Below are positions 36,336 to 47,889 of a stretch of DNA of 64,000 nucleotides, in pieces. The first letter of the stretch is position 1. The number at the start of each line of letters is the position of its first letter. A program made the translations under genes and the position numbers. Origin of the DNA: Anaeramoeba flamelloides (lineage: Eukaryota > Metamonada > Anaeramoebidae); assembly GCA_027625915.1 (NCBI GenBank), contig JANTQA010000060.1:3286001-3350000 (forward strand). Reading direction: 5' to 3'. The notes under the pieces are model-generated. The model searched no databases. It was not told the DNA's origin and worked only from the letters and a program-made list of their open reading frames with translations.

Positions 36336-37109
36336 CATTGATCAAAAAAATCAATATTAAAAAATTAGAACCAACACTTTATTGTCTTGTTGTACTAATT
36401 CCTCACCCATTTTACTTTCCAATAGCAGATATAAGTACAAATAAATTTTGAAGGTAAATTCATTTGATATAATTGTGTAAATTGTAAACGATGTCTTAAA
36501 TTTGTTTAAAATGGTTTATTATTGTTTCGAATTTTTAAAAATTTATTGTAATATTTTTAATGGTTTGTAATTTACTCAGAAAATGTAGATATTGTTTTCG
36601 AAAATTTTCACATTTGATCTTTCAACTTTGTTTTTCTTTCATAATAGTGAAACTTTAAGAAGTCATTATTGTCTTTAATTATTGTGTTTATTATCAGTTT
36701 CCATTATCCTTTGAACTTCTACATATCTATTAGGAAAAAGAATTGGGAAATTTGATTTTGAACAATAGGCTTAAAAAACCTTACTTAGTTTTTTTAATAA
36801 GAAATGAGTAATTTATTAGTGTTATTTTCATTTTAATAGAAAAAAAAATTTATTTTAGCTTGAACAAATTTCTGATAATTTTTTGAAAAACAAAAAGATC
36901 TTTACAAATACAATTTGAAATGATTTTATAAATGCTCTAGATTAAGCTTACTTTTTAAAATTTGAGATAAATTTTTAATACTAAAAATGTTCTTTCAAAA
37001 CAGTGTTAGTCCTAATAATTGAATCATATTCAATAATTTTCTCAAATATAATACTACTCTTGAATTATTATTTTAAGGTAATAAGAACACTGTGGTTAAA
37101 ATAAAGTGT

Positions 37110-37541
37110 ACAGAAAAGTTTGATCTGTGTTCAAAAATAAATAGTGTTTTTTTTTTTTTTTTTTTTTTTAATATAGAAGACCTAAACATCAACCAATTAA
37201 AGAAATCAACAATTAACCCTACTTAAATATTGTATTGATTTCTTATGGTTCTATTATTTCAAAACAAATCTTAAAAATAAAGGATCAAATTAGAAAATTT
37301 ATCTCAAACAATATAGTAAATTTCGAAGAAAATATTATAAGAAAAAAAAAAAAATCTCAAAAAAATGAGGTAAATCGACGAAAGTGTATGAATAATTTAC
37401 AATTTACTGAAAAATATCAACTGGGTTTAGTTTTAAAATTGATACAAACTTCGGTATACTATTGGGTAGTATATTGGATGTTAATTGAAACAAGAAGAAA
37501 CAAAAAACACGTCTCAATTTTGAAACACAGACTATAACTAG
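37110..37541 (+). repeat. Repeat family D, copy 3
   Basis: Left end GTTTGATCTGTGTTCAAAAA and right end TTTTGAAACACAGACTATAAC are inverse complements; internal TATAGAAGACCTAAACATCAA matches copy 1. A poly(T) run of about 20 bases at 37147-37168 replaces the shorter T run of other copies. Confidence 0.75.
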
Positions 37542-37748
37542 TTGTACACACATTATTTTAATAATTTTTTAACAAAAAATAAAACTGAAAAAAACGTAAT
37601 TTTTTTCGAATAAAAATTTCTTTTACTCTTTTGAAAAATGATCAATTTCACTTTATCAAAACAACAGAACAAAATTTGTTTTCTCTCTAAAAGAATTCTT
37701 TGGGAATACACCCCCTTAAAATTCACTTTTTTTTCGAATTCTCATTTT

Positions 37749-38200
37749 CACGACAAGAATAGCACAATCCATACAAATACTTTCAAGACTTTTTCAAACT
37801 TTCAGACTGACAGTCTGCAAGATTTCAGTCTCTGATATTCTTTCATATTGTTTCAAATTTCAAATACTTGATACAAACTTTTGTAAGCCAAAAAAAGGGA
37901 TAAAAATAATAATTAACAAAAGATAGCATTTTGAATTTAATGGAAATTTTTGAAAGTTTTCTAAAAGAAAAATATTTGTTAACTTTCAATAATCTGAAAC
38001 TCTTTTTATGAACAGCCATAAAGCTAAAAGTTTATTTTACATGTTCAAGTTTTTCCAAAAGTTTGAATTCAAAAAACTTTTAAATTGAAAGTTGTTTCAT
38101 TTTGATCTTGTAATTCCTTTCAAAATTTGTAACAATTTCAAAAAAACAAAGTGTTGCTAAGGAAAAAAGTGACTACAATTTTTGTGCTATTCTTGTCGTG
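37749..38200 (+). repeat. Miniature inverted-repeat element A, complete copy next to RPL8
   Basis: The element is 452 bp with perfect 17-bp terminal inverted repeats CACGACAAGAATAGCAC (37749-37765) and GTGCTATTCTTGTCGTG (38184-38200). It ends 48 bp upstream of the RPL8 ATG. Its gene-facing end AGTGACTACAATTTTTGTGC is shared with the CUL4 copy. It is non-coding; no clear target duplication was seen. Confidence 0.9.
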
Positions 38201-38248
38201 TTTGACTGATTTGAATTTTATTTTTTTTATTTTTGAAATCTTCAAAAA

Positions 38249-41200
38249 ATGGGTAAAAGAGTAAGAACTCAACGTAAAGGAAGTGGAACTGTTTTTAGAG
38301 CACACACACATCATAGAAAAGGAGCAGCCAAACTCAGATCTTTAGATCGAGTTGAAAAAAGAGGTTATATTCGAGGTGTAGTACACAACATTATCCACGA
38401 TCCAGGTAGATCTGCACCACTTGCTGTCGTTCATTTCAAAAGTGTTCTTGGAAACAAAAAACAAAAAGAACTTTTTATTGCCACTGAAGGAATGTATTCA
38501 GGACAATTTATTTTCTGTGGTAAAACTGGTAAGTTTCAAGATTAAGCATAAAATTATTCTTTTTCTTTTTTCTTTGGGAATTTTATTTTTTTTCTGTTTG
38601 CTTTCAAATTTTTTTTTAATTTTTTTTTTTTTTGCTTTTCTTTTTTTTCATTTTGATAGTGATCACAATTTTTCGAATTCTTGTAAAATCAAAACGAATT
38701 GAAAACTTCATTTGTTTTAAACGCTAACAACATCAAAATCTTTCTTCATTTTTTTTTTTTTTTTTAAATTAACATCTTTTCATGCCTTATTCGCGATTTA
38801 TAAATAACTCTCATCAATTTTTAAATCACTTAATTCCTTTAATCTGAAAATTAAAACCCTCACTTTCAATAAAAAAAAACAAAAACAAAAACAAAAAATC
38901 ACACTCAAAACCAATCAAAATATTATTTATTTTCAAAAACAAATTAGCCCGACTTGAACCAGGTAACACTCTCCCAATCGGTGTTTTACCAGAAGGTACA
39001 ATTATCTGTAATGTTGAAGGAAGAATGGGAGACAGAGGGAAAATTGCGAGATGTTCAGGAAACTATGCAACTGTCATCGGTCACAAACCCGAAGAAGGAA
39101 AAACAAGAATCAGACTACCATCTGGAACCAAAAAATTCGTTTCTTCAAAAGCTAGAGCTACAATTGGGATTGTTGCTGGTGGAGGAAGAGTTGACAAACC
39201 TTTACTTAAAGCAGGAAGAGCCTATTTCAAGAATAAAGCTAAGAAAAACAGATGGCCAGTAGTTAGAGGTGTTGCTAAAAATGTAATCATTTTGTCTTTA
39301 TTTTTTTTTTTCCTTTTATTTTCTTTTTCTTTTCTTTTCTATTACAAAAGTGTTGTCCTTATTTCTTGTGTAATTAATTATACTCAAAATTTCGAATTAT
39401 CCGTATATTTATTAATTGTAATCAAACTGATCTTCAAAAATGGGAAAAAATTCTCACCAAATAAAAAAAAAACCTACTTCATTTCGCAAAAGAAATGTAA
39501 TCAACATATTTATCATAAATGTAAATGAATTTAATTCTGAATTTATGTTCAAGATTTGATGCAAACAACTTTTATTAATTTATCAAACTGATCTTCAAAA
39601 ATGGTTTAAAATTCTTACAAAAAAAAAAAAAAAAAAAAAACCCACTTCATTTTGCAAAAGAAATGTAATCAACCATTTATCAAACATGCGAATCAATTTA
39701 ATTCTGAGTTTATGTTCAAGAATTGATTCAAACAATGTTTTCTTTATTTATCAAAGTGATCCAAACATGGTTTAAAAGTCTTACCAAAAAAAAATAAAAA
39801 AAAAAAAACCACTTCATTTAGCAATAGAAATATAATCTGAATATTTATCATAAATTAAAACACATCTCAATTTGACATAAGGAATCAATTAGTCATACTC
39901 AAAAGTTTAAACTATAAAAATATTGGAAAAATTATATTTAATAAATTTCCTTTTGAATAATTTTCTTTCCTTTTGCTAGCGAGGCATCGTTTCATTGGAA
40001 AATATTAAATAATTCAAATTCTTAAACTTATAAAGAAATTGTTTTTTAGATTTTGGGAAAAATCACCAATAAGCTTGAATTTTTCAACAGAGTAATTACA
40101 ATATAATTTGTCTGAAATTATTATGTTTTTTTTTTTTGTCTTTTGAATTAATTTTTTTCATTACACTAAAAAATTTGAAATCAATTAAACTCCTCATTTT
40201 AATTCAAAAACAAAATTTATGTGAGGACTTGATATTTAATTTTATAAAACATTGAGCAAATGAGAAAAAACAATACAACAATGTTTAGATTCAAAAGATA
40301 GACAACATTTTATTCTTTTTTAAAGGACAAAATATTTTTAAAAAAAGCAACACAACTTTTCTAAAAGAAGAAAAAAAAAGAAAAATAAATTAAAAAATAA
40401 ATAAAAAAAAAATACAATTGTAAGGAAACATAAACAAAAATAAACAGAGAATTTATCAAAATTTATTCAAAAATATTGAGAAAAAATCACAAAGGTATTT
40501 TTGAAAGGTTTAACTAAAGACATGAATTCAAAAAAAAACAATAAATTTTTTTATTTTTGTTTTTAACACAGACAAAAACGAAAATGAAAATGAAAGATCT
40601 AATTCAAAAATTAGTGATACAAATCCTTTTTTTTTTATCCAACATTTTTGATTATTAAGGTTTTTCAATTAACAAAAGTGATAAAATTAAATAAAAACCA
40701 ATGAGACATTAAATATATTGTTTTTAATCTAATGTCTCATAATGCTAAAGATTAAAAACTCGAGAGATGTCTTAGAATTGAAAAATTCCATTCCCCATAT
40801 TCTTGAAAATAAGTTTACGATACAATACGCTATTTGATTATTATAAATATATACTTCATTGAATCACTTTCTTTTTAAAAATTAAATATGATTAAAATCA
40901 TGTAATTAATTAAAACCTTGAAATTTCTATTGATTTAAAGAACAAGAAATTTTCAAAAGAAGTAAAAAATAAATTTATTTGAATTTTTAAATAATTTTTG
41001 AAAATGAAATATTTTATCCTATTTAGAGATTGATATTAAATGAAAAGAACACAATATAACCAAAAAGAATTCAGAAAATAACCCTAAGGTAGATATAATT
41101 AAGCTACCTTTAATTATTTAAATTTTGCTCGGATCAATTTAAAATCTATTACTGTTCTATTTTAGAAACAGTTATTCCAATAAAAAAAAGTTTTTCAAAG

Positions 41201-42463
41201 TCTCTAAAAATTTAAATTTTTAAATCAGGTAAATGAGTTTAAATTACGATTTTACTCTTTAGACTTGTGAGCTTTACTGATTTATTTGAATTCTTAGAAT
41301 TTTGTGTTTTTTTTGTTGTTTTATTTATGGAAAGCTGAATGAAAATTTTGTTCCTTTTATTTTCCAATCAATAATATTCCAAAAAAAAAGGAATAATTAG
41401 ACCAAAAAAAAACCTTTTAATACTTTTTAAATTTTAATTTATAATATAACTCCAAGTACAATTAAGGACTATCTGAATTTTATGCCCTGTGAGCATTGAA
41501 ATACAAAGCAGTAAATAGATTAAGACCTTTAAAATATAGTGAATTGAGGGAAAGTCAAAATATTGCCAATTTTTAGCAATTTAAGATTTTGACTAAAATC
41601 ATTTATTGATCCAAAAACTTTTCGAAAAATCCCAACAAAGCAAGGCAAAAATAAAAAGCTATTTTTTTTGATATTGGGAAAATGTCACTCCACTTTCTTT
41701 TCAAATGAGTGGCTACACTCACCACCAACTCTAACATACTTCAATATAAAGTGGACTGACATTTTCCCAATATCATTTTGGAAGTCGAAAATTTTGAGTG
41801 AAAAATTTTGGATTCGGAAAGTAAATTTTTTTTGCCTTCCTCAAAAAAACCTAAATTTTACATTTTAACAAGATCTATTAACTCAACATTCTTTTGAGTT
41901 CATAACTCGTGCTGTGGGTATAAAAGTAATAGCCACTGGCAATAAAATTCGAATAATCCTTAATAGAATCATCAAATTAAAATTGAATTATTTTTTATTT
42001 TTTATTTTATTTTTTGGAATTAAATACTGAATTCTAGTTGAGATAGAAATCAAGTATTATTTAATTTTAAATTTTTTAACAATCTCAATATCCTATATTC
42101 ATATTATATTTTTAAATGATGTATAAGTGCAATGATTGATTTTCATTAAATTCTTTCTTTCCTTTTTCATATTTTATTCTTTTTAAACATTTCACTTTGA
42201 TGTTTTCTCAAATTGTGAAATTTAAATTAAGAATTATGAATTTAAATTGTTAATTTAATTGAAATTTTATTTTACGATATGTTCTTATTTACTTTTATTT
42301 TATTTAATAATATTAGCCCGTTGAACATCCACACGGTGGTGGTAATCATCAACATATCGGTCACCCATCAACAATCAGTAGATACGCTTCCATTGGTCAA
42401 AAAGTTGGTTTAATTTCTGCTAGAAGAACTGGTAGAAGATCTGGTGCTTCCAAAAAAAAATAA
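38249..42463 (+). CDS. RPL8: Cytosolic 60S ribosomal protein uL2 (L8), three exons
   Basis: uL2 is a large-subunit core protein needed for subunit joining and the peptidyl-transferase centre. Exons are 38249-38528, 38948-39282 and 42317-42463; phases 1 and 0 match and give 253 aa, essentially the family length. The N-terminus [28 protein letters not shown] and [16 protein letters not shown] are typical of eukaryotic uL2. Exon 3 supplies the conserved histidine loop [14 protein letters not shown] that approaches the catalytic centre, and the C-terminal LISARRTGR. Donors are GTAAGTTT and GTAATCAT; acceptors AAATTAG and ATATTAG. The start is the first ATG and matches the family N-terminus. The gene is complete. 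Its upstream region is a miniature element that ends 48 bp before the ATG, so regulatory sequence is either very short or provided by that element. Several AATAAA-like words follow the stop codon (for example 42495-42500). Confidence 0.98.
38529..38947 (+). other. RPL8 intron 1 (419 bp)
   Basis: Starts GTAAGTTTCAAG and ends ACAAATTAG. It has T-rich 5' and A-rich 3' halves. No snoRNA box pair or repeat copy was recognised. Confidence 0.95.
39422..39860 (+). repeat. Tandem repeat, three units of about 160-168 bp
   Basis: Units start near 39422, 39583 and 39751, each with ATCAAACTGATCTTCAAAAA (third: TCAAAGTGATCCAAACATGG), a poly(A) run, CCACTTCATTT.GCAA.AGAAAT and TTTATCA. The third unit is shortest and most diverged. 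Confidence 0.85.
41329..41375 (+). repeat. Repeat F core
   Basis: GAAAGCTGAATGAAAATTTT and GTTCCTTTTATTTT match the foldback arms at 61258-61296 and 61428-61466 and the inverse core at 13800-13826. Confidence 0.6.
41670..41774. repeat. 105-bp hairpin in RPL8 intron 2
   Basis: The 27-base left arm starts GATATTGGGAAAATGTCACT and the right arm ends GACATTTTCCCAATATC; they pair at 26 of 27 positions around a 51-base loop. The loop is unusually GC-rich for this DNA and contains a small inner hairpin (GAGTGGCTACACTC). It could be a miniature transposon or an intron-encoded structured RNA. No second copy was found in the window. Confidence 0.75.
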
Positions 42464-43519
42464 TTGATTTCATAACTTTCAATGAATTTATAAAAATAAA
42501 AATATGGATCCGAATATTTATCAATTTAAACAGCACAAATAAATTAATAAAACAAAAATTTGAGGGATTTCGAACATTAATATTCTTTTCTCTTAAATTT
42601 TCTTTTTTTAATTTTATTGTTTTTTTTTTTTTTTTTTTTAAATTTGATTTTTTATCAAGTAGCCTAAATATAGATGAAAAAATCTATTTCAATTATATTA
42701 TTAATATTTAAAAATTAAATTTTTAGTATACTTTTGTTTTGCTATTCAATTTGGATTCTTTTTTTTTTTTCAATTTTAAAAATTTAATTAAACCCGATAA
42801 ATAAATCGCCTTTATCAATTTTAGAAAAATGAATTATCATTTTTTGAAACAGAATCATTTTTCTAAATTAAAATTTTCATTAAAAAGATCTGTTCTTTTT
42901 TGTTTTTTTGATTTTTGTATCAAATTAAAAAAAGAAAAAGTTGCAAAGCATTTTTATTTTTGTAATCTCGCTTTTTGTAATTTCTGATAGTTTGTATGAA
43001 GAAATGACATTGAAAATTTCATATTATTTTAAAAATACGAGAAAAAGAAACCAAATATATAATTGAGGATCAGAAAAAAATGATAAGTTATATTTTTTTT
43101 AATTATTTAAGGAATCAGTTTCATTATTGATTCTTCTATAATTAAAATATGCTGTAATTGGGTGTAAAAGATATTAGTTCTACATGGTTCAAATGGATTT
43201 AAAAAATCCATAATGGATTATTGCACAATAAATGGAAAGATTTTTTATTTATAGATTCATTATTAAAATTTTCATTTTGAAAAAATTTTATTTTATTTTT
43301 TTTTTTTTTTATTTTTGAAGAGAGAAAATTGCTTTTCTCCTGTGTGCCCTAATTTCTAAACTTTTTTTTAGAAATTTTGTTAAAGAATCACAAATTTTAT
43401 TATCACTTACTAATGATAATATATATGATGAATTCTTTTTATTAATAATATCTCTGATATTATTAATTTTTTTATTTTTTTTCAAAAAATTCAGATATCC
43501 AGATTTTTCGATTTATTTT

Positions 43520-45385
43520 ATAGGCCGGACAGTCCCATAAAAAATGATCGAAATCTTCAATGATATCAATATTTAACTTTTCTTTACATAAATCACAATT
43601 TTTATTTTTATTTTTACTTGTTACATAAGAGTACCTATTTAAACAATTAGTAAAATTTCGAAAATTTAGAATTGTTTTTGAAGCTTTCCAGTTTAAATGT
43701 TTTTGTTGTTAGAAATTGCAATTTTGTTGTTTTATAATTTTTAGATATTGTTGAACTTTCCAACTAGGTGAATTTTCCAATTCGGTTAATCGAAAAACTT
43801 TTAATTCTAAATCTAATAATTTTAATCCATGAGTGTGTCAATTAATATTTTCATTTTCCATTTTTCGAAAATTTAGTATTGTTTTTAATTTTTTTAAATT
43901 TAAGAAATCTAATTTTTCTATCAATTTATATTTTCTTCGGTATACTTTTAATCTAGCGAGATCAATTTTTGCTCCAGTTTTATAAATTAATCGAGGTGAA
44001 TGGATATTAATTTGTAAGAAATTTGTGACTGATTTATTGATAAATCTATCAATTCTTTCAAAATCATTTTGTTTCAAGTCAAATATTTCAAGACCATAAT
44101 AAAGTTGACTTAAAATGAGAGCTTTGAAAGAAGTTATTTTGACTCCATTGTTGAGTTTATTTTGTTGAAACAATCGATTAAGTGTTTCCAAGGACTTTTC
44201 CACTTTTTTGAAATTATATTCAAGATGTGTGTTTTTTTCTAACCAAATCCCAAGATAAAAAATATCTTTTAATTCTTTTTTATATTTGGTTTTTTTTATT
44301 ATGTGGGTTCATCCCGAATCTTTTTATTATTTCAAAAATCCTTTCTAAATTAATTTTTAGAGAGATTAATGGCCCTTTCATAATAAGAATAAGATCATCT
44401 GCATACATTTGAACATGAACAGCTAAAGTTTTTAACTTTTCCAGTAGGAAATGAGATATAAATGCGAAGAGAATTGATGATAAGGGATCTCCTTGATAAA
44501 CTCCAATTCCTTCTTTTTTTGTAATATCTCAAGAGCCAATTTTTAATTGTTTCATTTTTGATAAATTTTTTAATAGATTGATTTATTAACGAGTGTTGTA
44601 TAGAGTCAAAACATTTTTGTATGTCTATAGTAACTACAAAGTATTCTGTATTTTTATTTTTATTTTTTATTTTTTTAAATTTTCTTAATAAATTTAAAAC
44701 AGCAATTCTTGTTCCAAAATATTTTTTAAATCCAAATTGTTTTTTTGAAATCAAGTCCCCTGAGTCTTGAATTCCAATGTATATTAATTTTAAAAAAATC
44801 TAGGAAGAGATTGATTTATAGAGATAGGTCGATAATTTAATGGTTCGCCTTCATCCCCCCGATTTATGAATAAATAATAAATTTCTTTTTTTAATAAAAT
44901 TTATACTTTTTTCAGTTTCGTCTGTTATCCAATTTAAAAAAATATTTTGAACTGTTTTAATAAAATAATTATAATTTAATAAATATTGAATTGGTTGGTT
45001 TTTTTATAAACTTATTATGATTTATTTTGTCAAATTCTTTAACTGATTTATTTTTTTGAAATTTGATTATTTCTTTAATTTTATCTTGATCAAAAATTTC
45101 CTTTATGTCAATTGGATTTAATGAATTTTTATTAATTTTAAATTTTTTAATATAATTAATTATATTTGTATTAGGTTTTTGACTAATTGATTTTACAAAA
45201 TCGAAATACACTGAGAATATGGTTTCATTATTTAAAAACATTTTTGTAGAAGTTTCTCTTATTTTATTTAATGTTTTCCAAAAGTTTTTATTTTTATTAT
45301 ATTCTTCATTTATTTGATTAAGTAATTTTAAGTAATTTAATTCATTAATTTTTTTTGATTTTATGTAAAGTTTCATTTTTATCAA
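43520..45385 (-). pseudogene. LINE reverse transcriptase and zinc-knuckle region
   Basis: Motifs in order on the minus strand: QFGFKKYFGTRIAV (about 44735), VVTIDIQKCFDSIQHSL (about 44640), GVYQGDPLSSILF (about 44505), YADDLILIM (about 44405), the thumb-like SFKALILSQLYYGLEIF (about 44130), and CDLC ... DHFLWDC (43600-43530), a C-x2-C-x15-H-x4-C knuckle. The pieces lie in different frames separated by stops and small shifts. Confidence 0.85.
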
Positions 45386-45599
45386 ACAATTTATAAAGTA
45401 AATTATTAATTTTTAATTTATCTTGTTTGATATCAAATACTATTCTTTCTTTCTGTTTATATTTTTTTTTTAAAAAAAAATAAAATTATCTTCATTTAAA
45501 TTAAAATTATACCGAGAAAAGAATTGGAGAAAGTCTTCTTGAAAGGTTGGAATATCTTTAATTTTATAGATATCATTGATTTCCTAATTTGGGTTTATT

Positions 45600-46580
45600 T
45601 CAAATTTATTCAAAATTGTATTATGATCACTAATAAAATTTTTGATAGTCTTTGATTTATTGAGTTTTAAATTATTAAAATTTGTTAAAAAAAATCCAAA
45701 TTGTTTGGTTTTCTACTTGATTTATTATTAAGAAATATTTTAAAATTAAATTTTTCAAATAATTTTATTTTATTTTCATTTAAATTAAAATCACCACCAA
45801 TAATTGTTTTATTGTTTTGGTATTTTCTTAAGATATTTATTATTTTTTTATTAATTTCAATATTTTGGTCATTTCTCCGATATATATTAATAATGATTAA
45901 ATCAGTAAATTTTATTCCCATTACATCTAAATCAGCAATTAATATTTCACGAAAAAATTCTAGAAATATCTTTTTTATTATTATTAATAAACCACCCTTA
46001 TTTCCATTATTTCCATAAGATTTTTTATTCACAGAGAAATAGTTTGTGAAAGTTGGTTTTTTTGTTATTTTGGATTCTTGTATTAAACAAATATCGATAA
46101 TACATTTTAATAAAAAAGATTCTAATTGAAAAATTTTATTTGAATTATTCAAGCCACAAATATTTAAAGAGGCTATATTAATATTTATTTTTTGATTTTT
46201 ATTTTTCATTTTTTTAGCACCTTTTATTAATAATCTTTCTTTGTTCTTCAAAAAATATTTTATATATAAATCATTTGGAATATTTTTTTGTTTATTTAAT
46301 AATATTCTTTTAAAAGTTTTTATTTTTTCGAGATTTTCCCAAATTACAAGTTTATTATTTCCTTTCCTTAAAAATCTAATAACACCATAATTATTTAAGA
46401 AATTAAATATTTCTAATGTTGAAATATTTTTTTGAATAAAAATCAATTTGTTTTTGTTTGGTACATTTTGTAACTTTTTTAAACTTTTACAATATGTAAA
46501 GTTTGAAAAATAAATTATTTTATTTTTATCATTATTGTAATCAATATTATTATTAATTTGGTTTGATGAATAAATTAGTG
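45600..46580 (-). pseudogene. LINE endonuclease (EEP/APE) region
   Basis: The endonuclease/exonuclease/phosphatase fold is recognisable by NIASLNICGLNN, the catalytic Glu in CLIQESKI, TIIGGDFNLN and, after a frame change near 45690 in a T-rich run, the ISDHNTIL motif. The upstream 100 residues (for example IYFSNFTYCKSLKKLQ) continue in the same frame with no ATG until residue 1 of MIFIQKN-type internal start, suggesting that the original protein was longer. Confidence 0.8.
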
Positions 46581-46998
46581 TTTTTAATAAATTGGAAAAA
46601 AAAAATTTAAATTTAATCCCTTTTCAGAATCTAAAAATTGAAAATCAAAATAATAATATGCCTGTATTTTAATAATTCATAATTCGAACTTCTTAAAAGT
46701 AAAATTTTTTTCATTTTTTTGGGATTTACTCAAACCAAACTCATTAATTTTCATTAAATAAAAACCCAAGATATAGTTAGTTTAGTTTCTTTTTAAAAAT
46801 AATTATAATATGAATATTTGTAATATTTCAGAAATAATTTATCAAAAAAATCTATGGGTTAAAGATAAATTTTTTAAAAAAAATTGTATTTTTAAGCAAT
46901 GATCTATATTTTCATAAATTTAATAAAGTTATTTTACAACTTTGCAAGAGTCTAAATATGGATAATTCAACCTTTAAATTTCTGGCGAAATATATATA

Positions 46999-47196
46999 CA
47001 GTCAGTTTCACTTTTAAGACACAAACTTTCAACGAAATTTAAGGTACAAAAAAAATCTCAAATTAAGGCACAAAATTCAAATTCTAGTAAAAATAAATTG
47101 TAAAAAAAAAAATTCCAAATTTTGTGCCTTAATTTGAGATTTTTTTTGTACCTTAAATTTCGTTGAATGTTTGTGCCTTAAAAGTGAAACTGACTG
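46999..47196. repeat. Palindromic MITE C with TA target duplication (198 bp)
   Basis: Starts CAGTCAGTTTCACTTTTAAG and ends CTTAAAAGTGAAACTGACTG as an almost perfect inverse complement; arms of about 85 bp meet around a short A-rich centre. TA flanks both ends (46997-46998, 47197-47198). CAGT-type termini with TA duplication are characteristic of Tc1/mariner-driven MITEs. It is inserted in foldback B copy 3. Confidence 0.92.
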
Positions 47197-47889
47197 TATA
47201 TATTTCTGAAATTGTTGGTTTTTATACTAATACAAGGATTCTTTTTAATGATGAGATCAACCAATATTACTATTTTACTAATCGATTTCTTAGAGACTTT
47301 TGAACCATGTGGCACCAAAATAATCTACATCCAATAATAAAATACTTTAACCCTACACTTCTCTTTTGGTAGGTGCTAACCCCTCAATTAAAATTAAATT
47401 GTTAAACTTTCATTTTTATATACATTTCAAAAGATAATCATTAAAATATAATACTATATTGGAAAAAAAACCTTTGAATTGAGTTTAATTCTTGAAGATG
47501 ACAAGCCAAAAGAATCTATTTTTCACAATTTTTGACTAACTTTATAATGTGATTGGAAGTTGTTCGAGGTGGTTTTATATTGATATTCTTATTTAAAAAA
47601 ATTTTTCAATTATTAGATCAAGAAAATTATTTCTAATTTTAAAATTTTGTTTTGCTTTTTAGACTTTTGCTTTTTCTTTCTATTTTTTCTAATTTAATCA
47701 AGTTTTACTTTTCTTTCTTTTTCTTTTTCCTTTTTTTTTCTTTTTTCTTTTTTTTTTTCTTTTTCTTTTTCTTTTTTTGATTTCCTTCTTTTTTGTAAAG
47801 ATAATGTGGAAAAAAAAAGATCTTTGAAAAGACTAATAATCACCACAGAAAATTTTGATTATCTAATCTGTTTTTAAAAAAAATTAATT

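Larger units (their letters stand above)
34145..38248. other. Intergenic upstream of RPL8, filled with miniature elements
   Basis: This 4.1-kb interval between divergent genes is mostly repeats: foldback B (34536-35293), three D elements (35294-35714, 35828-36335, 37110-37541), a TA-flanked C element inside the second D, and element A (37749-38200) abutting RPL8. Unassigned sequence remains at 34145-34535 and 36340-37100. The RPL8 promoter must lie within or overlap element A unless it is very short. Confidence 0.65.
39283..42316 (+). other. RPL8 intron 2 (3034 bp)
   Basis: Starts GTAATCATTTTG and ends AATATTAG. It is very long for a ribosomal protein gene of a protist. It contains a threefold tandem repeat (39422-39860), a repeat F fragment (41329-41375) and an isolated hairpin (41670-41774). 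The rest shows nothing recognisable. Confidence 0.95.
43310..46600 (-). mobile_element. Non-LTR retrotransposon (APE-type LINE), 5'-truncated and decayed
   Basis: Read on the minus strand it encodes an apurinic-type endonuclease, a reverse transcriptase and a C-terminal zinc knuckle, and ends in an A-rich tail at 43320-43290. The order EN-RT-CCHC is that of L1-like or related LINEs. About 3.3 kb remain. Reading frames are interrupted several times, so it is inactive. It sits in the T-rich centre of foldback element B copy 3. The start near 46600 lies inside the reading frame upstream of the endonuclease, so the 5' UTR and possibly an ORF1 are absent. Confidence 0.85.
43105..47390. repeat. Foldback element B, copy 3, split by a LINE and element C
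   Basis: The left arm (43105-43300) has GCTGTAATTGGGTGTAAA and CATGGTTCAAATGGATTTAA, matching B copy 2 at 34580-34640. Matching resumes at 46610 with AATCCCTTTTCAGAATC and continues to the right arm (47240-47390, ending TGGTAGGTGCTAACCCCTC). Removing the two insertions leaves about 790 bp, the usual B size. Confidence 0.8.

Noticed and set aside
37235-37835. 100-aa and 65-aa ORFs upstream of RPL8
   Set aside because: They lie wholly within non-coding repeats D and A and are not preserved in other copies.
41668-41868. 66-aa ORF in RPL8 intron 2
   Set aside because: It reads across the hairpin at 41670-41774; no domain and the arms explain the sequence.
45701-46018. 105-aa plus-strand ORF over the LINE
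   Set aside because: Antisense of the endonuclease frame.
47540-47590. tRNA-like GTTCGAGGTGG word
   Set aside because: No acceptor stem or anticodon arm can be folded around it.
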